Shown here piece by piece: positions 1 through 13,279 of a stretch of 64,000 nucleotides of DNA. Under the pieces are notes generated by a model, which saw nothing but the letters and a program-made list of their open reading frames with translations, searched no databases and had not been told where the DNA came from. Position 1 is the stretch's first letter. Every line of letters begins with the position of its first letter. The translations under genes were made by a program, and so were the position numbers. Source of the DNA: Paramarasmius palmivorus (lineage: Eukaryota > Basidiomycota > Agaricomycetes > Agaricales > Marasmiaceae); the NCBI GenBank assembly GCA_037176845.1, contig JAYKXP010000001.1, positions 1,054,001-1,118,000 of the forward strand, read 5' to 3'.

Positions 1-1071
1 CTGTCCTACGACGGACATAGACCTCAATGTATCTGGTTTTGTATATATTATCCCCTATACAAAATCTTGAGATGCAATCCACACTTCATGCTTGTCATGT
101 ATGCTCTGACCGCGGTATCACCGAAGATACAGAAACAGCAACTGATGAAGAAAGTCATTTGCGCCCATCCATCTACAGCTGGTCGGATCTTCCTCCGAAT
201 GACGAACGACGAGCTCCAGTTCCAATAGAACGGTCGTCCGTCATCTCCTCGCTGTACACAATAACTGATGCCGCCAAAGGATCTGCTTGGCGTTGCCGGG
301 CCTGTAGTCCCCATTGGCCATCGTCCCCATGTTTCACCATTGGCTGCGCGCTTTTTTTGTAGCCGACGCCCATAATCCATCTCACTGCCACCTTATTGAA
401 CCCTGGATAAAATCAATACTTAGCTTCCCCTGAGTTCATTAGCCTCAGAGTGGCGTAGAATCCTTGACACTGACACATCGTTCGGCTCCTTCGGTGGTTG
501 CTAAGTCCCAGTGGTGATCGGTTGCTGTTTCGGTTTTTCTCGAGGTTTTTCTGCTACCACATATCTATCTGATGGCGCCTTTGTGACCCGATGCAGATAC
601 TTAAAACAGACCGATGTGACAATGCACAAGGTCTGTTGTTCTGCCCGCTTCTTTTCCGCCCTTGACCTTGACGTTCTCGTCGCTGGCGAGGAGATGCCTG
701 ATCATTCCAGTGTGGTGAGTTTCCTAGCTTTTTGCAAGCGTTTATTGTATTGCTCATTGGGTTCGCCAATAAAGGTATTTCAACCACTGAGGGGGTCGGG
801 CCGAGTGATATACGAGGCAGAAGACACGAACATTACACCTGTCTATGAACCAGCAAGCGGTTATGGGACATTCAAATCGTTTTCTAAGAGTGTCGCGGAA
901 CTGGGTTAGCGCCATTTTCGATCAACTATACGTTCGTTCAATGTTGATCATATATTAGACCAAGGGAAACCACGCCAGTCCACTTTTCGCGTCGACTTTG
1001 AAACAGCAGATAGCAAACGAAAACCCTCGATTTTTCAGCTCCAATCACCACCACGAACACGTAAACGCACT
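1..1071. other. unresolved left edge, no supported gene
   Basis: No gene is supported here. On the minus strand, 173-391 stays open and ends in a stop at 173. Its Arg/Gly/Ser-rich translation could be the last exon of a gene, but I found no start or upstream exon that joins it cleanly. The other open stretches lack an ATG start or splice partners. Confidence 0.3.
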
Positions 1072-1608
1072 ATGAGCTGTGACAACTTCTCCAAAGCCAT
1101 CCGTTGTCCAAGGATCACAATCCCTTGCACTCAGGTGGTTCGGAACATTGTCAAGAGCAGATCACCCAGCAGTAGTGCTTCCGAACCTCATTTTGAAATT
1201 GTCACGCCGGTTACTTGCAATGTCGACGTCGAGATTGTTGTCGATCGGGACGACGACACGGAGAAGGACATGGTCGTTACTTCGGCGACGCGGATTCGAT
1301 GTGAGAAGGGTGTTGAAATGACATTGGCACCTCTCGTTTTCCCAGCTTTACCAAGCCCAAGTCCGCCGATTCCAAACTCGGCACCACCGTCGATGGAGAC
1401 GACAAAGGGGACATTACTGTTTCCTACCGCACGTTCGGATTCCATTCCCGGTCCGGATCCTCCCCCAATGGTCAAAAAGAAACCACGGCCGCTGCCAGTA
1501 CCTCCTGTAGTGAATGCCCACGCGACGACACGCAAGAAATGTACACGTTCCAAGCGGCTTGCTGGTGTTGATGTGCATCGGGACCTACCACCTCTCCCCA
1601 CAGCATAG
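1072..1608 (+). CDS. hypothetical proline-rich protein
   Basis: A single-exon frame of 178 codons begins with ATG and ends in TAG. I do not recognise the family. The first half (about residues 1-90) is mixed, with a Cys/Ile/Val-rich stretch. The second half is rich in Pro and Ser and carries a basic segment (about 134-165) with KKKPRPLPVPP, which could be an SH3-ligand-like or nuclear-targeting stretch; that is only inference. It is convergent with REV1, whose stop lies about 250 bp downstream. The long frame in G+C-rich sequence with an ATG and CT-rich leader supports it as a gene, but no domain confirms this. Confidence 0.45.
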   Translation: MSCDNFSKAIRCPRITIPCTQVVRNIVKSRSPSSSASEPHFEIVTPVTCNVDVEIVVDRDDDTEKDMVVTSATRIRCEKGVEMTLAPLVFPALPSPSPPIPNSAPPSMETTKGTLLFPTARSDSIPGPDPPPMVKKKPRPLPVPPVVNAHATTRKKCTRSKRLAGVDVHRDLPPLPTA

Positions 1609-1855
1609 CGTTGATCATCCTGACTTGTGATATGATATCTCTTCCTGTTGTTGGTTCACCGCTGCTACGTGTATGGAGAAGGTCCCAACAGCACCGATCA
1701 GATGCCACGCACGTCGATGCGCTACCGGATCGTGAGAGGTGGATGGTGGTGTTGGTGTTGGTAACGAATTTTACGGATGTTTTAGTTGTGTATAGTTAGT
1801 TGATGTATGTTACATGTTACAATGTTGTACAACAGGCAATTTCTAAGCTGAGTGT

Positions 1856-4800
1856 TCATCTTATTGATAATTTACCTCCAAACCTCTTCTTCGCTATGCT
1901 GTCCATTTGACCTTTTACATTCCGGAAAGCATTCCACCAAGCCTCTGCTACTCTTCCACTTTGCCGGTAGGCCGGGTCATCATCTTCCTCGTCATAGCCA
2001 TACTCGAATTGTCTCCAATGCTTTTGGAGCAAGATAAGCCACCATTTCATAACCGCCAATGCTCGTGACAGTCCTTCATCAGTAGCTTCCAAGCTTTTCA
2101 CCAGCCACTTGCCAAAGAACTCCACATCCTTCTCATTCGGCGGCCAATTTCGATGCCTCTCAACCCACTCCTCTATCACACGCTGTACATCATCCGTTTC
2201 ATGGAAATACAACCGCTCTCCTCCTTTTCCCTGTTGTTTGAGCATCGGAGGCTGTACGTGATGAGCCTTCGGCGGGGGCTGTATGAACACTTCTCCAGGA
2301 TCAAGTACCCGTGGTTTTAACACAATCCGCTGACTAGCTTTCATTGGAATGGTACCCATGGTCTTGAGCAGCCGTGCAGCGGTGATTTGTTCTCGCTGAA
2401 CATTTCGAGGAAGCTGAGCGAAGACCTCAGGGTCTATTTCAAGTTTGCGAAGTTCGTGTTCGGGAACCTTCCAGGCTGCGACGCTTGGCCTCTTCATGAA
2501 GATAGTCTTTTTGTTGGGAGACCACGTTGCGCCTCTACTGCGGGGTGCAAGTTGCTGGGTGATGCGTTTGGCATTGACTGGGTTGTCCTTCCGGGGGAAT
2601 GGAAACGCAGGTCCGTTGCGGGGCTTAGGAGGTGGAAACTGTATGCGAGGGCGAGGTGGAGCGGGCACAACAGCAGGTGCCGGCGTGGCCCGGATTGCAG
2701 GCGTCTGGGACCTTGACAGTATGGAAAAGGGCGAAGCCGATCGCTTTTTGTATTCTTCCTCCAATTCCTTCCTAATATCTGCGGGAAGCGCGTCAAATAC
2801 CGACCTATCGAGCTGAGATAGTGATGGTAAATCGGGTGTCTCCTCTCGCGGTGTGGTCCGCTTCGTAGATATTGCAAATTCGACTTCATGGTCTGCGGTT
2901 CCTCCCTTGTCGTGCTGCAAAACACCGATTTCCTGGACTTTCTTCTGGAATGGAAGTCGACCCTGACCTGGTTCCGCAGAGTCGTCCCCGGCAAGGGACT
3001 CTAATTTCTGCACCTGAATACCGATCCCACGAAGTTCTTTGGGCTCGAAATTGAAGGCCTTCAACATCCGCCACGCATGCTCTCCGATGACTTTAGGATT
3101 ACACGTAGCACGGCCGTTAGGTCCCGCTAGTGGCATTTGTTTATTGAAGACTTCACACATTCCGTGGCCAAGGAACTATTGAGACGAGTGGTGTGAGCTC
3201 TCCGTTCGACGTCAACCAAAAGCAGGCACCTACCTTCGGTGGTTCTACGGGGGCAGTTGGGTCTCTTTTCATAATCTTCAGAGTAATCGAACGTCCCAAA
3301 ACCTGTATCTCGTTCATTCTTCTGCTAACTTCATTTGCCATCTGATGAATGAACGTTTCAACCTGGTCGTTGGTCTCAAATCGTATACCATACTACGAAA
3401 GCATTAGCACCATTGAACGAAGAAGAGACGTCCACTACCCACATTAATATCACAGGAGACAGACTTCCGCTTCTTATCGCTTTCTAGCTTCCGGTCGTCG
3501 ATGCCCCGGATTGCGTTATACAGCGTTTCGCCCGTAGTTTTGCCTAAAGCATCGCAGAGTACGCTCTTGCTTTTCAGTGCTAGATCCCCCAACTTCGTTA
3601 CTCCGAGTTTATCCAATGCTTTTTGCTTCGTCTGGTACCCAAACCCGTGCAAATCTGCGATGTCTAGGGGTTGCATGAAGCTCTCGACGTCTTGGGGTAG
3701 TAAATGGAAAGATCCAGCCGGTTTGGCTCGCTTGGTAGCAAGCCGAGCCAGAGAGATATTGTGGGCTACTCCTATACTCACTGAGGGAAATCTAGATCAG
3801 TTATTGTTCAATAGCATAAGGAGCTCTAACCTTCACAGCCTGTGGCTTTCCTAACCTGCGCTCTGATGGACTCTGCTAACTCCTTTGCAGGATCGAATGA
3901 GGATGGTTTGTCCGAAAACGGGTCAACTTCCGCATTTGCTTTTGCACGAAGCCGTTCTACTGTACTCGTCACTTCGATTAGAGCTTCGTCGACAGAAACA
4001 GCTTGTAGGTCATCGGCATGCGACATTAGAATTGTGTAGAATTTGAGGGAGAATTGCTTGTATCTGGTGATAAGTGTTGGTCAGTTCATAATTTTACCGG
4101 AACGATGGGTACACACAATTCAAACTCGTAGGGTATCGTGGTGATCGTCGGACATAGCTTTCTTGCCTGTTGTAAGCTATGGACAATTCATTAACTGTAG
4201 TCTTACTGAAAAGGCATGTAGACATACCTCATCCCATTCTTGATCCCGAATTTCCTCGCTTCATAACTAGCAGAAGCTATCTCGCTTGTACTAGAAGTAC
4301 CACCCTGAGCACCCTGGGAGTGACAGACCACGACAGGTTTACCCTTTAATTCGGGCCTTTTCACCAAACCTGCCGAAACGAAAAAGCTATCGAAATCGCA
4401 ATGCATGATCACGCGTTCGTCCCCTGTCGTTTTCTTCTTTCCCTTGTCCTTGCCTGATTTGCTAGGCGATCGAAGGATAAACTCTGCACCACGCATGCTA
4501 ACACCACCAGGTAGAAGGTCCTCTGAATCCTCTGCAGCTACTTTTCCTGAAGCATCTTCGACGTCAACACCATCTTCACCCCGCTCAGCTCGTTCCTGGG
4601 CTTCCTTCAGCAGAGATTTAAGTTCTGCTTTCCACGTAGAGAGGTGGTGCAGCCGAGAGTTCTTGTAGAACCCTTCGATGAAATCAGGTGCGACAGACGT
4701 GTGGGCTTTACGCCATTCGGGGTCGTTCATAACGCGTTGGGCGTTCGGATTAGATTTGTGTGTAGCATAATGAGGTACCTGTGACACTTCTGTCGAATTC

Positions 4801-5765
4801 TTTGGATCGGTTACATGAATTGGGTTGATGGTTGAGTTCGAGGGAGGTGGAAGTTTGCTGGAGCTAGCCTCTGCATTCTTGGGCAAGGTCGAAGGAGCGG
4901 GTTTGGGACGTGCCTGGGACGTGAAAGTGGAAGGAAGGTTATTTTGGAGTGCCTTTTTGCCTTGTGCCTTTTCTGAACGTGAATCGTGTCGAAATATGAA
5001 CTCGTGCCATGGCAAAAGAACGCCTTGTTTGGCGCTTTCGACCAGCCATTCTGGGCGTACCACCTTCATGTGCTTGAATTCTTGGACTTTGGCTGGAGTC
5101 AAGGAACAGGTAATGATATGGGTCCTGATACCAAAGATGAGCAACTGCTACTTGGTGATTTCATGAACGGGTCACTTACACTAATGCCTTCTTGTCGAGG
5201 TAGGCATGAAATATGCCTCCATAACGGATGATAAGCTCTCGAAGTTCCTGCAGTGAAGGCTCTGTCCAGCCGTTGACCTACATAAAGTTCAAGTCAAGTT
5301 CTGCGACTCCGACCGGCTACGCACATAGATCGCTATGCCTTTGAATATTTGAGGTTCCTTGTTCAACGTCTCATCATTCGCTATTCCAGTATTTTGAATC
5401 TGTAACTTTGCCCTCTTCCGCCTCATATACTCTCCAAAATTCCCAAAATGAGCTTCACCATAGACGGCCTCGTCGTCTTCCGCCGCCTTCTCATCTTGGA
5501 CTTCATCTTGATCAACTTCCGTGTATCTCCGTTTTAGCCCGGGTTGTGTCGAAGGTGGTGGTTCATGTTCATTGAGAACATAATGAAGTCTTCGTGGCTG
5601 GGAAGGTGGTAAAGGTGACGGCTCTGGCTCTGCGTCTTCTTCCTTGTCGACAGAGGACTGCGAAAGATCTCCTGGAAGACGCGTTTTGGCCAAAATATCC
5701 AGGAACTGGGAGTCATCAGATTCGAAATAATCAGAGTGGTTGCTGCTGCTCGGCGCATTGGCCAT
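1856..5765 (-). CDS. REV1: DNA repair polymerase REV1 (deoxycytidyl transferase)
   Basis: Y-family translesion polymerase that inserts dCMP opposite abasic sites and scaffolds other bypass polymerases in the nucleus. It is multi-exon. Exon 1 (5765-5325, 147 codons) is acidic; its last residues open a BRCT domain continuing over 5280-5000 (NGWTEPSLQELRELI, then HIITCSL and RPEWLVES). The polymerase core starts near 4420 with MHCDFDSFF and continues with VSVDEALIEVT near 3980; these hold the metal-binding acidic residues, so it looks active. The helix-hairpin-helix region (DLHGFGYQTK, about 3660) and little finger follow. The 3' exon contains two ubiquitin-binding UBM-like motifs (LDRSVFDALPADIR and IDPEVFAQLP) and a REV1 C-terminal domain ending at the stop. 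I chose the ATG at 5765 because the frame extends upstream only through non-ATG codons. Exon edges inside the core are approximate. Confidence 0.93.
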
Positions 5766-6000
5766 GAACGTCAATTGATAGTCATCGTTGATGTAGAGGT
5801 CGAGGTTATTGTGCAGGCCAGGCGCATGAGTCAGGTCGCGTCCGCGTCAGTGTCAATGTCACGCAATACCCAATTGCACCAAACTCCGTTTGAGTTTCAT
5901 TCCCCAAATATCTTTGCAATTTATTCATGACCGGTGTATATAGTGTACGGAATAGATGAAAGCGCTACGGTACATTCATAAATACAAGCCTAAACCCATT

Positions 6001-8143
6001 TCACAGCCCCTTACACAACAACTTGCCCCGATTTACCTGAGCTTTACAAAGCGTAAGCTCAGTCGGGACAGATACCAGTGATGCCAACAATATTCCAGAG
6101 GAGTCAGCAAACCCAATAGATCCAATCTTGAACTCCCTTTCTTGTTTGATACGTTCAAGATCGTGCGTGTCTGTACCTGGATCTGGGCGCTCCTGGTTGA
6201 TTCGGTAGAAAGTATTGACGCTGGGAAGTGTGAGGATTAGAAGATGCTCGATCAAAATTGAAGTTGAATTACTCACTACGCCAGTCCACCACACGTGCCT
6301 TCGATGCTGATTAAACAGAATACGAGTGTGATGCTTAAGCCTTCATGGTCGTCAAGGAAGAATCCTCGTGCAGACTCAAACATTAATGTTAACAGGATGA
6401 ATCCTTGTACGATCGCTGGTAGGGGTAAGAGTCTTGCTGGGAGTGGTGGCAGACCCAGGGAAATAGAGGAACGAGAGAAAAAGACCGTTGTTTGGTATAC
6501 CAGCTAGCAGAATGTTGATAAAAGCACTATAGATAAGCGAGGTTAAAAACTTACCTGCCAAAGCGGATAGTAATCTCGCACGGAATGTATTATCTTGCTG
6601 AATATAGGATAATCATCTGCTGAAGGGACTGGATATAGTAGTGTCGGCGCAATACCCTAAGCACCGGTCAGCACATTCATTGAAGGCGGATTAATATAAA
6701 GCTGACCTGGTTTATAGTATACTCGAACTCGGGGACCATGAGCATGTCAATACGGTGCAAAACAAGCGTCTACTCACTAGATATACGCAGACTAGGGTAT
6801 AGGTCAGCAAGTGTCTTGGTCCCATGGAATGTTCAACTCACATAGGGGCAGCATGTATTTCGCAAGGAGTGGTTTGACAAGATGCCACTTGTCGTTTAAC
6901 GAAAGTGCAACGTTATGTTTCAGTTCGAAGGGCGTCCTTCCTTCTTCACCGAGCTCGTCTTCATTGGTTGCGAGAGGAGTGTACGGTAATGTGGATGTGG
7001 TCGCGGAGATACCATGCTCGTCATCCGAAGGTAAAGATATGTACAGGAACGCGTCGTTTGAAGGTAGGAGGAAGAAATAGGTCAACGGAATGACCAACGG
7101 TAGAACCTGGGGGTAAACTATGTAAATACGTCAGATGTAAGATATGAACGGTGACATACTGAGGACAGCCCCACTCCAACACGTACTCCAAAACCGCGCA
7201 GCTCCCACCATAGGAAAGCTCCGACTAATCCCGCCGCACCGGTGCCAGAAGCAAAGTACCTAGAAGGAACATGTCCCGATGAATGTGCAATGAACACGAG
7301 GGATAAGACCGGGTGACTGACCCAATACTATGTCCAGCAATTGACGGCGGTGCATACGTCGTCGATAATTGTAAAAACGTGAGCTCCCCAAGACCTGCAG
7401 CTCAATGTGAGTGAAACAAAGTTGTGTATCGAATGAGATTCTTATAAATTACCCGAAGAGAAAGAAGCGAGGCATATCCCGAGCAGCCGAGCAAACAACG
7501 AATCGAAGAAGGCAACAACCTGGGTCGTCAATTGATTAAAAAACTCTAAACCACGTTGAGAGTAGCGAAAATGCGCTCACAAGCATGCCAATTGAACTCA
7601 GTGCACAACACCCTACCAAACGCTTCACGTATCTTATCCGGCCCTTCAAGACATATGGCCACCCTATTTTGGCAACCAGGGCAGGAGCGATGTTGCAGAA
7701 TGCGATTATGCCTTTCGGGGTCGATGGAGGAACCAGATCCAGCGCAGCTGAGAGTATAATCACGTATAATACTGCAACAAGAGTAAGTCATGAATAATGC
7801 TAGAAGTACTTGGGAGCACGCACCGTTGTTGATGAGTCCGAACAGGAAGAAGGAGAACCCAAGTTTCCTCAGCAAGCTCCGGTCATCTGGCAAGAAGAGT
7901 ATCAGAATAAAACACAAGAAAGAATGAGAATTCACAGACACACTAGCTTGAGGTGCTGTTCTCACCTTTCGAAGAGTTCTGGAGCCGGTCGTGTAGGAGA
8001 GGATCCATGTCGTCTGAGGCTCTGCTGGCTGCCAGTGTAAGACCGTGTACAGTTATTGGGGTTTCTGAGTCGGAAGTAGCAGAAGTCAGCCTGGGATGCA
8101 TTTCGATCCAGGATGACGGGGAGGAGGAATGAGGAGAAGGCAT
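6001..8143 (-). CDS. BTN1: Btn1/CLN3 (battenin) family vacuolar membrane protein
   Basis: Multi-pass membrane protein of the lysosome/vacuole; the human homologue is the Batten disease protein and the yeast one affects vacuolar pH and arginine transport. Exon 1 begins with ATG at 8143 and encodes a polar N-terminus. The next exon gives LLRKLGFSFFLFGLINN, spliced to VLYVIILSAALDL and then PSTPKGIIAFCNIAPALVAK, the family's hallmark first membrane segments. Near 6870-6840 is KWHLVKPLLAKYMLPL, and near 6640-6560 GIAPTLLYPVPSADDYPIF, both typical of the C-terminal half. The last exons end at TGA 6001, reading YVNTFYRINQE then a cytosolic tail. Eight or more exons with short introns fill the interval. 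Exon joins in the middle (7100-7540) were not all resolved. Confidence 0.9.
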
Positions 8144-8552
8144 TTCCTGCCAGACACCATTTATCCGCACAAGGGTCGCTGCACTGCCACAGAGGAACAC
8201 CGGAGCTTCCAAACGTGTCTCCTCCGTCTTTGCCGAGCGTAGTAAACAGTAAAACAGTACTTAAGTTCCGGTATTAAATCTTCCGTCTAGACCAAACACG
8301 CTCTATTATGATTGTGCTATATGTACAATGCGAGAGGACCGATATATATGTGTTTCATGCACATGATATGAGAGCAAAACAAGAAACCGAGCAAGATTAG
8401 AGGAATATAAACGAGAGCAAGTGAGAGAGAGTGAGAACGACGAGGACATCACTGTCATTAAAGTAGTCAAGACAAGTGCCAAGATCCTAAAGCAAATGAG
8501 AGCAGCAACGAAGATACATGAGTACATGGACGGAATACAAATTGTTGCAAAA

Positions 8553-11500
8553 TCAGTCTTCCAGCATTTGACGAGTTCTAACCTGAAAGGAACGGTAAGT
8601 TAGCATATTGGTGACATAGTTGTGGAGAATTACCTGATTCATATACGACTGCCATGTCTCCTGCAGTCGTGGATCTTCGGCAGCATACCCTCTCATAGCA
8701 CCTTCAGGCGTGTACTGCTGATATGGCTGCTGCATTTGCATATGCCGCATATGAGGATGTTCCTGATACCCTACATTTGGATCCGGCGAGTTCTGCCAAT
8801 AATGCGGCTGGTTCGCTGGTTGATGATGTGGATGACTTTGCGGTGGAGGAGGATGGTGGTCAAACGTGGGTGGAGGGTACTGATGAACGGGCGTAGCTGC
8901 GATCGGGGACGTCATTGTGGAATCAGGTGGGCTTGAAGTAGCAGAATGATGCGATGGATATTGCTGTTGTTGGATATGTTGTGGTGGTACAGAATACATT
9001 TCATGTTGCGGAGGCTGTTGTGGTTGCGACGGATGTTGCCGCGAAGGTGCAGGATGTGGCGGGCGTTGTGGATGCGACCTAGCATAGGGTTGAGGTCCAT
9101 GCGTATGACGCTGAGGACGAACTTGAGTTGCCGATCGATCACCATAGTGTCGTGAAGTCGGCGGTGAGTCTCTTTGCTCAGGTGGCTGATAGGTATATGG
9201 AGCGACTGGGGAATGGGGGGTATACGGTTCCTGTTGGTAGGATTCGGGGGAGTAATGTTGATCCACGGCCTGGCGAAGGTTCGGATGAGATTGAGAATGT
9301 GCTAGGCTTGCCCTTCGCTCAACCGGAGGTGCAGCATGGTGGTGAGCAGGCGGTGGCGCTGCATACGAAGGCTGACCAGTTGGAGCGGCATACGATGGTT
9401 GAGCACTCGTAGACGGATATGTTGGAGGGTCTGCGTGTGATGACGGTGGCAGTGGTGGTGCATACGAGTATTCCTGTGAGTATGAATGCTGCTGCTGCTG
9501 CTGCCGTGTAGCATAAGCCCGCTCTTGAGCAAGCCGCGCTTCTTCATTCCTTCTCTGATCTTCGGCGAAGGCCTGTTGTCGTTGCTGCTCCTCCAGATCA
9601 CGTTGACGTTCCTTCTCCTCCTGTTGGCGTTGATAACTCACTTGCTGCTGAACCAGCTGCTCGTGGTGCTCTCGCTGCTTCCTTTCCTGTTCTTCCTGGT
9701 TCGGACGCTGGGTCTCCATGGACGGTGGCTGTCCCATAAGTGTTTGAGTAAATCTGACACTATCGGCTTTATACGCATTTTGAATTTGAGCGTTAATTGT
9801 ACCATCGAACCCATTGAGCTCATGCACCAAACTCGGGTGAACACCGGCAAAGTTGGGATCTGTCGTCGTATAACTTTGCTGAGGAGAACCAGAAGAAGGC
9901 GACTGGGACCCTCTGGGGCTGTTATTACTGGACTGACTTCGAGATGCAGAGCTTGCTCGTGCAGCTGGACCGGATTTCCTCGCAAGAGTATGTGTCTTTC
10001 CTCCAAATATGGACATCTCATCGTTGATCTCGTTCTCTGCGGACGACTTGAAGATGTCGTTGGGTATAGCAGGAGGAACACCGTTGCAAGTCTCGTAAAA
10101 GACCTTTTGAGCTTTGTTTTGCAAGCGTTGGATGATGGGCTAATGGTTGAAGGAGCGTGAGTAGGCCTTTCGCAACTGAAAGGATGCACATACCAAGAAC
10201 TTTACTGCTCTGCCGCCGTGAACAGCTGCCTTCTCAAACAGCTCACACGCAGACTTAACTTCGAGTAGAGCTGCCGGCGCAGCTTTGGACTTTGACCCGT
10301 GCGTGACGACCGATGATAACATGATCTATCGCAATGCTTCAACATCAAACTTTGAGGCAAAGTTTGAGAAATATTACGTACCGTCGCAGAGAAGGCATGG
10401 GTCCACAACACCCAGAAACGTGCAATCTGTTCTGGAAAGAGGGTGAATTGCTTCCGCACAGAAGCAAGCAAGTCACAGGCACTACGATATCCAGCCAAGA
10501 AAGATGGGGCATACTGACTCTTGATGGGATCGACGGGGTTGCTTCGAATTGCATGCGTGAAAAAACAACGGTGGATGTATAGAAGAGCTGTAAGCGGACG
10601 GGGTTAATATAACTCTCATTTCGCAAGAGCGCCCATACAACTTACTAAAATCACGATAATTGGTGGGCATGAAGTGGCTCATGGTCTTGCCCAGCCCTAC
10701 TCCTTCCGGTGGTGGTCCTTGTGCGTACTTGGGTAGGTCCATATCACGAACCTTGCGGTCCAGTTCCAGGATGATAGAATATTTTGGAGCGCGAGATGTT
10801 AGAGTGCCCTGCACAACAGCGGAGACACATTCGGCTCCGAATCTTGCTTTCCAGAAAGGGACTGAACATCCAAAGATATCATCCCAAGTCATGCAGAAGC
10901 GAAATAAACCCAAGTACACCGCATGGGACGTTGACATTATCCATTGAATGTCGAGGGGCATAGATTGTTGCGAGATAGTGATTTTAAGTTGAAGACCGGG
11001 GGAAAGTGTGTCATTGCGACGTATACACGACGTATTTCGCGTTCGTGTTCGGTAGAGCAACGATTTAATGAGATCAGCGGGAACGTGTTATGTGAAGAGA
11101 CGAGCAGAAAACGAACTGATGAGAAGACATATACCAAAGAGGTTCAAGACACTTACAACTAGGCTGAATGGTACCGTCATCCATGATGGTCTGATCAGGG
11201 TCAGAGGGTAGTTCACAGTCCACAAACGGAAGAGAAAATGTCGCCAATCTCCCCGTGGCGAGACTCTACGGAAAGTTCGAGTTTAAGATGGCTTAACTGA
11301 ATAGATACGGAAATAAAGTGGTCCCACCTGCCAACAGTCCGTGATAAACAATTCCCAGAACAATGCTCGTCGTTTCTGAACCTCAGCTGGCGTCAATTTC
11401 CAGCGTGCACAATCCCGGTCTGGTAAAAGCCACCGAACCTGCTGAGCCATTCAATGTAAATGCGGGAGTGCAATTGTACTTACGTAGACCAATCTATGGA

Positions 11501-13279
11501 TAAGAATCAGTAACAGGAATAGATCCAAGGTGAAGATTACTCACACTTTGAGCCAATTTCGTCGCCATTCCCATGAGCGCCCAAGTGCTTTCGATACTGT
11601 TCTCCCCACTTCGTAGACCCTCGTAGATAGCCATAAGTGAAAGCGTCTGCACTGTTGCTACTGACGGCGGTCTATCCAAAACTCCATCTAACGTCAAAGC
11701 GATCTTGGTTAAATCGTAGTAGTGTTCGGCGACATGGTTGTCCGGTGCGGCAGGTAAGTTCATATCCGTGAGTGCCCCAAAACAAAATATCACAAAAAGC
11801 AAGGCAAGATCATGTGCACTGCCGCCTTTTCCACTAGCACCGTTGGAAGCGTCTCCCGTACCTATATCCGCAGGAGGCATCGGGTGCATGGCTGGTGGTG
11901 ATACGCCGTTCATTGTACCTACACCCATCCCGGGTCCTCCCAGTGGTGGTGTAGAACTGTGAGCGACCTGCTGATGGGGACTGATTACAGCCGGTGCTAT
12001 AGCGGGTTTAGGTGCTTCATGATACCACATCGGTAAAAGTTCATCGAAGAGTTGGGCTTGGGTAACTGCACCAAAGAACCAGGGTGCCTGTTCGAGATAT
12101 AGGTTGCATAGCCGTAGAGCTTCGGGCCAAACGGGCAGGTAAGTATCGACGAGGGTGTCAAGGTCGAGCCCCTTTTGAGAGGCTGATAACGGGAAAGAGT
12201 GTGACAAGTTCGTTAGAATAGGAGGAAGGTTACTGCCTTCAGCTCTTAACAATGGTTGGGGCCAGTGCTGAGATAAATTCGGGGAAATGATACCGAAACC
12301 GGTACCGTTGTTCGTATGGGGTGTTGAATTAAGGGTGGGGGTCGGGCGGCTCGAACGGGGCTCGGGAGGAGATACTTCGCCCTGTTGATCGTTAAGGAAT
12401 GGTCAGTTCATATTTGTAATAGTGTTGCCTGTGAGAAGGACCGAAACGTACAATGAGAATACTCTGTAATAGACCAGAAGATAGCAGTTAGAGATGAATA
12501 GAATTCGATTTTAAGATGATGGCATGACTGTACCTCTTGACCTGCTGAGCGACCATAGAATGTTGCTGCTCCGTCGTCTCTGATTGCAAGTGTACCAAAT
12601 GCATCAATATATTGGGAGTCCTCCGTCTCTTCTTCAGGTTGGGGTCTTTCAGGTCCTTGACCTTGGCTAATTGCCGCGTGTAATTCAATGATGGACTTTA
12701 TCTTGAGTGCATCACGATCAAGTAGAGGGTGAGGCTCTGTCGCTCCAGTTGAGGAATGAAGAATAGTGAGTGCATCTTCGAGCAGCCTTATACGGTCGCT
12801 CATCTGAGCAATCTTCTCGTGCAACTTTTCAGTGTCGGCCAACACAAACCTAAGAACAGAGCCAGTTGAGCAGCTCCCCCTCCGGATTCATAATGTCGCG
12901 ACTCACCGCGTACCCTGACCAGTGATAAGACTACCGTTCGGACATATCGCAGAACAACCTCTTCTCTTGCAACTAGACACATGTCATTGAGTTCCTCTCC
13001 GACACCGTTTATACCACTTTTGACCAACCTCGAACATGGGACGGTTTTGTCACATTTTAACTTGAGCCTGGAACCAACAAAGGATGAACGACTGGAAAGC
13101 TACCAGATTGCTACCAGACACTGACCGTCGACATTCGGCACAGGATAAAGCGCCTATGAATATGATCAAAATTTAAGCCGATCGCGAAAGAGATCTCCCG
13201 GACACGAACCTCTTGCGCGCTTAGCCTCCTTGTCCTGCGCCCTCTGAAGTGCAGGATCCTTTTGGGTCGCCTGCGGCAT
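8553..13279 (-). CDS. Zn2Cys6 fungal-specific transcription factor, Gln/Pro-rich C-terminus
   Basis: DNA-binding regulator of the Gal4-type zinc cluster class. The Zn cluster is spread over several small exons: start ATG at 13279, then CAECRR, then LKLKCDKTVPCSS, then CKRRGCSAICPNG, giving the pattern C-x2-C-x6-C-x5-C-x2-C-x8-C. A coiled-coil heptad stretch (LADTEKLHEKIAQMSDRIRLLE) follows near 12840. The fungal_trans middle homology region runs over about 12250-10200 (for example DTYLPVWPEALRLCN, LFVIFCFGALTD, HRDCARWKLTP, RALFWELF). The last large exon (about 10140-8640) is low-complexity: polar Gln/Arg runs, then Pro/His/Tyr/Gln-rich sequence as in activation domains. A final 51-nt intron (8633-8583) separates the last nine residues. 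I cannot name the target pathway. Confidence 0.85.
8583..8633 (-). other. 51-nt terminal intron, multiple of three
   Basis: Donor GTAATT, a CTAAC branch-like motif and acceptor TTTCAG are all present. The intron is in phase and has no stop, so keeping it would only add 17 residues before the same C-terminus of the zinc-cluster regulator. Confidence 0.6.

Noticed and set aside
9486..10160. Plus-strand Leu-rich open frame opposite the zinc-cluster regulator
   Set aside because: Reverse reading of Gln/Glu/Arg codons gives Leu-rich shadows; no start context or splice support.
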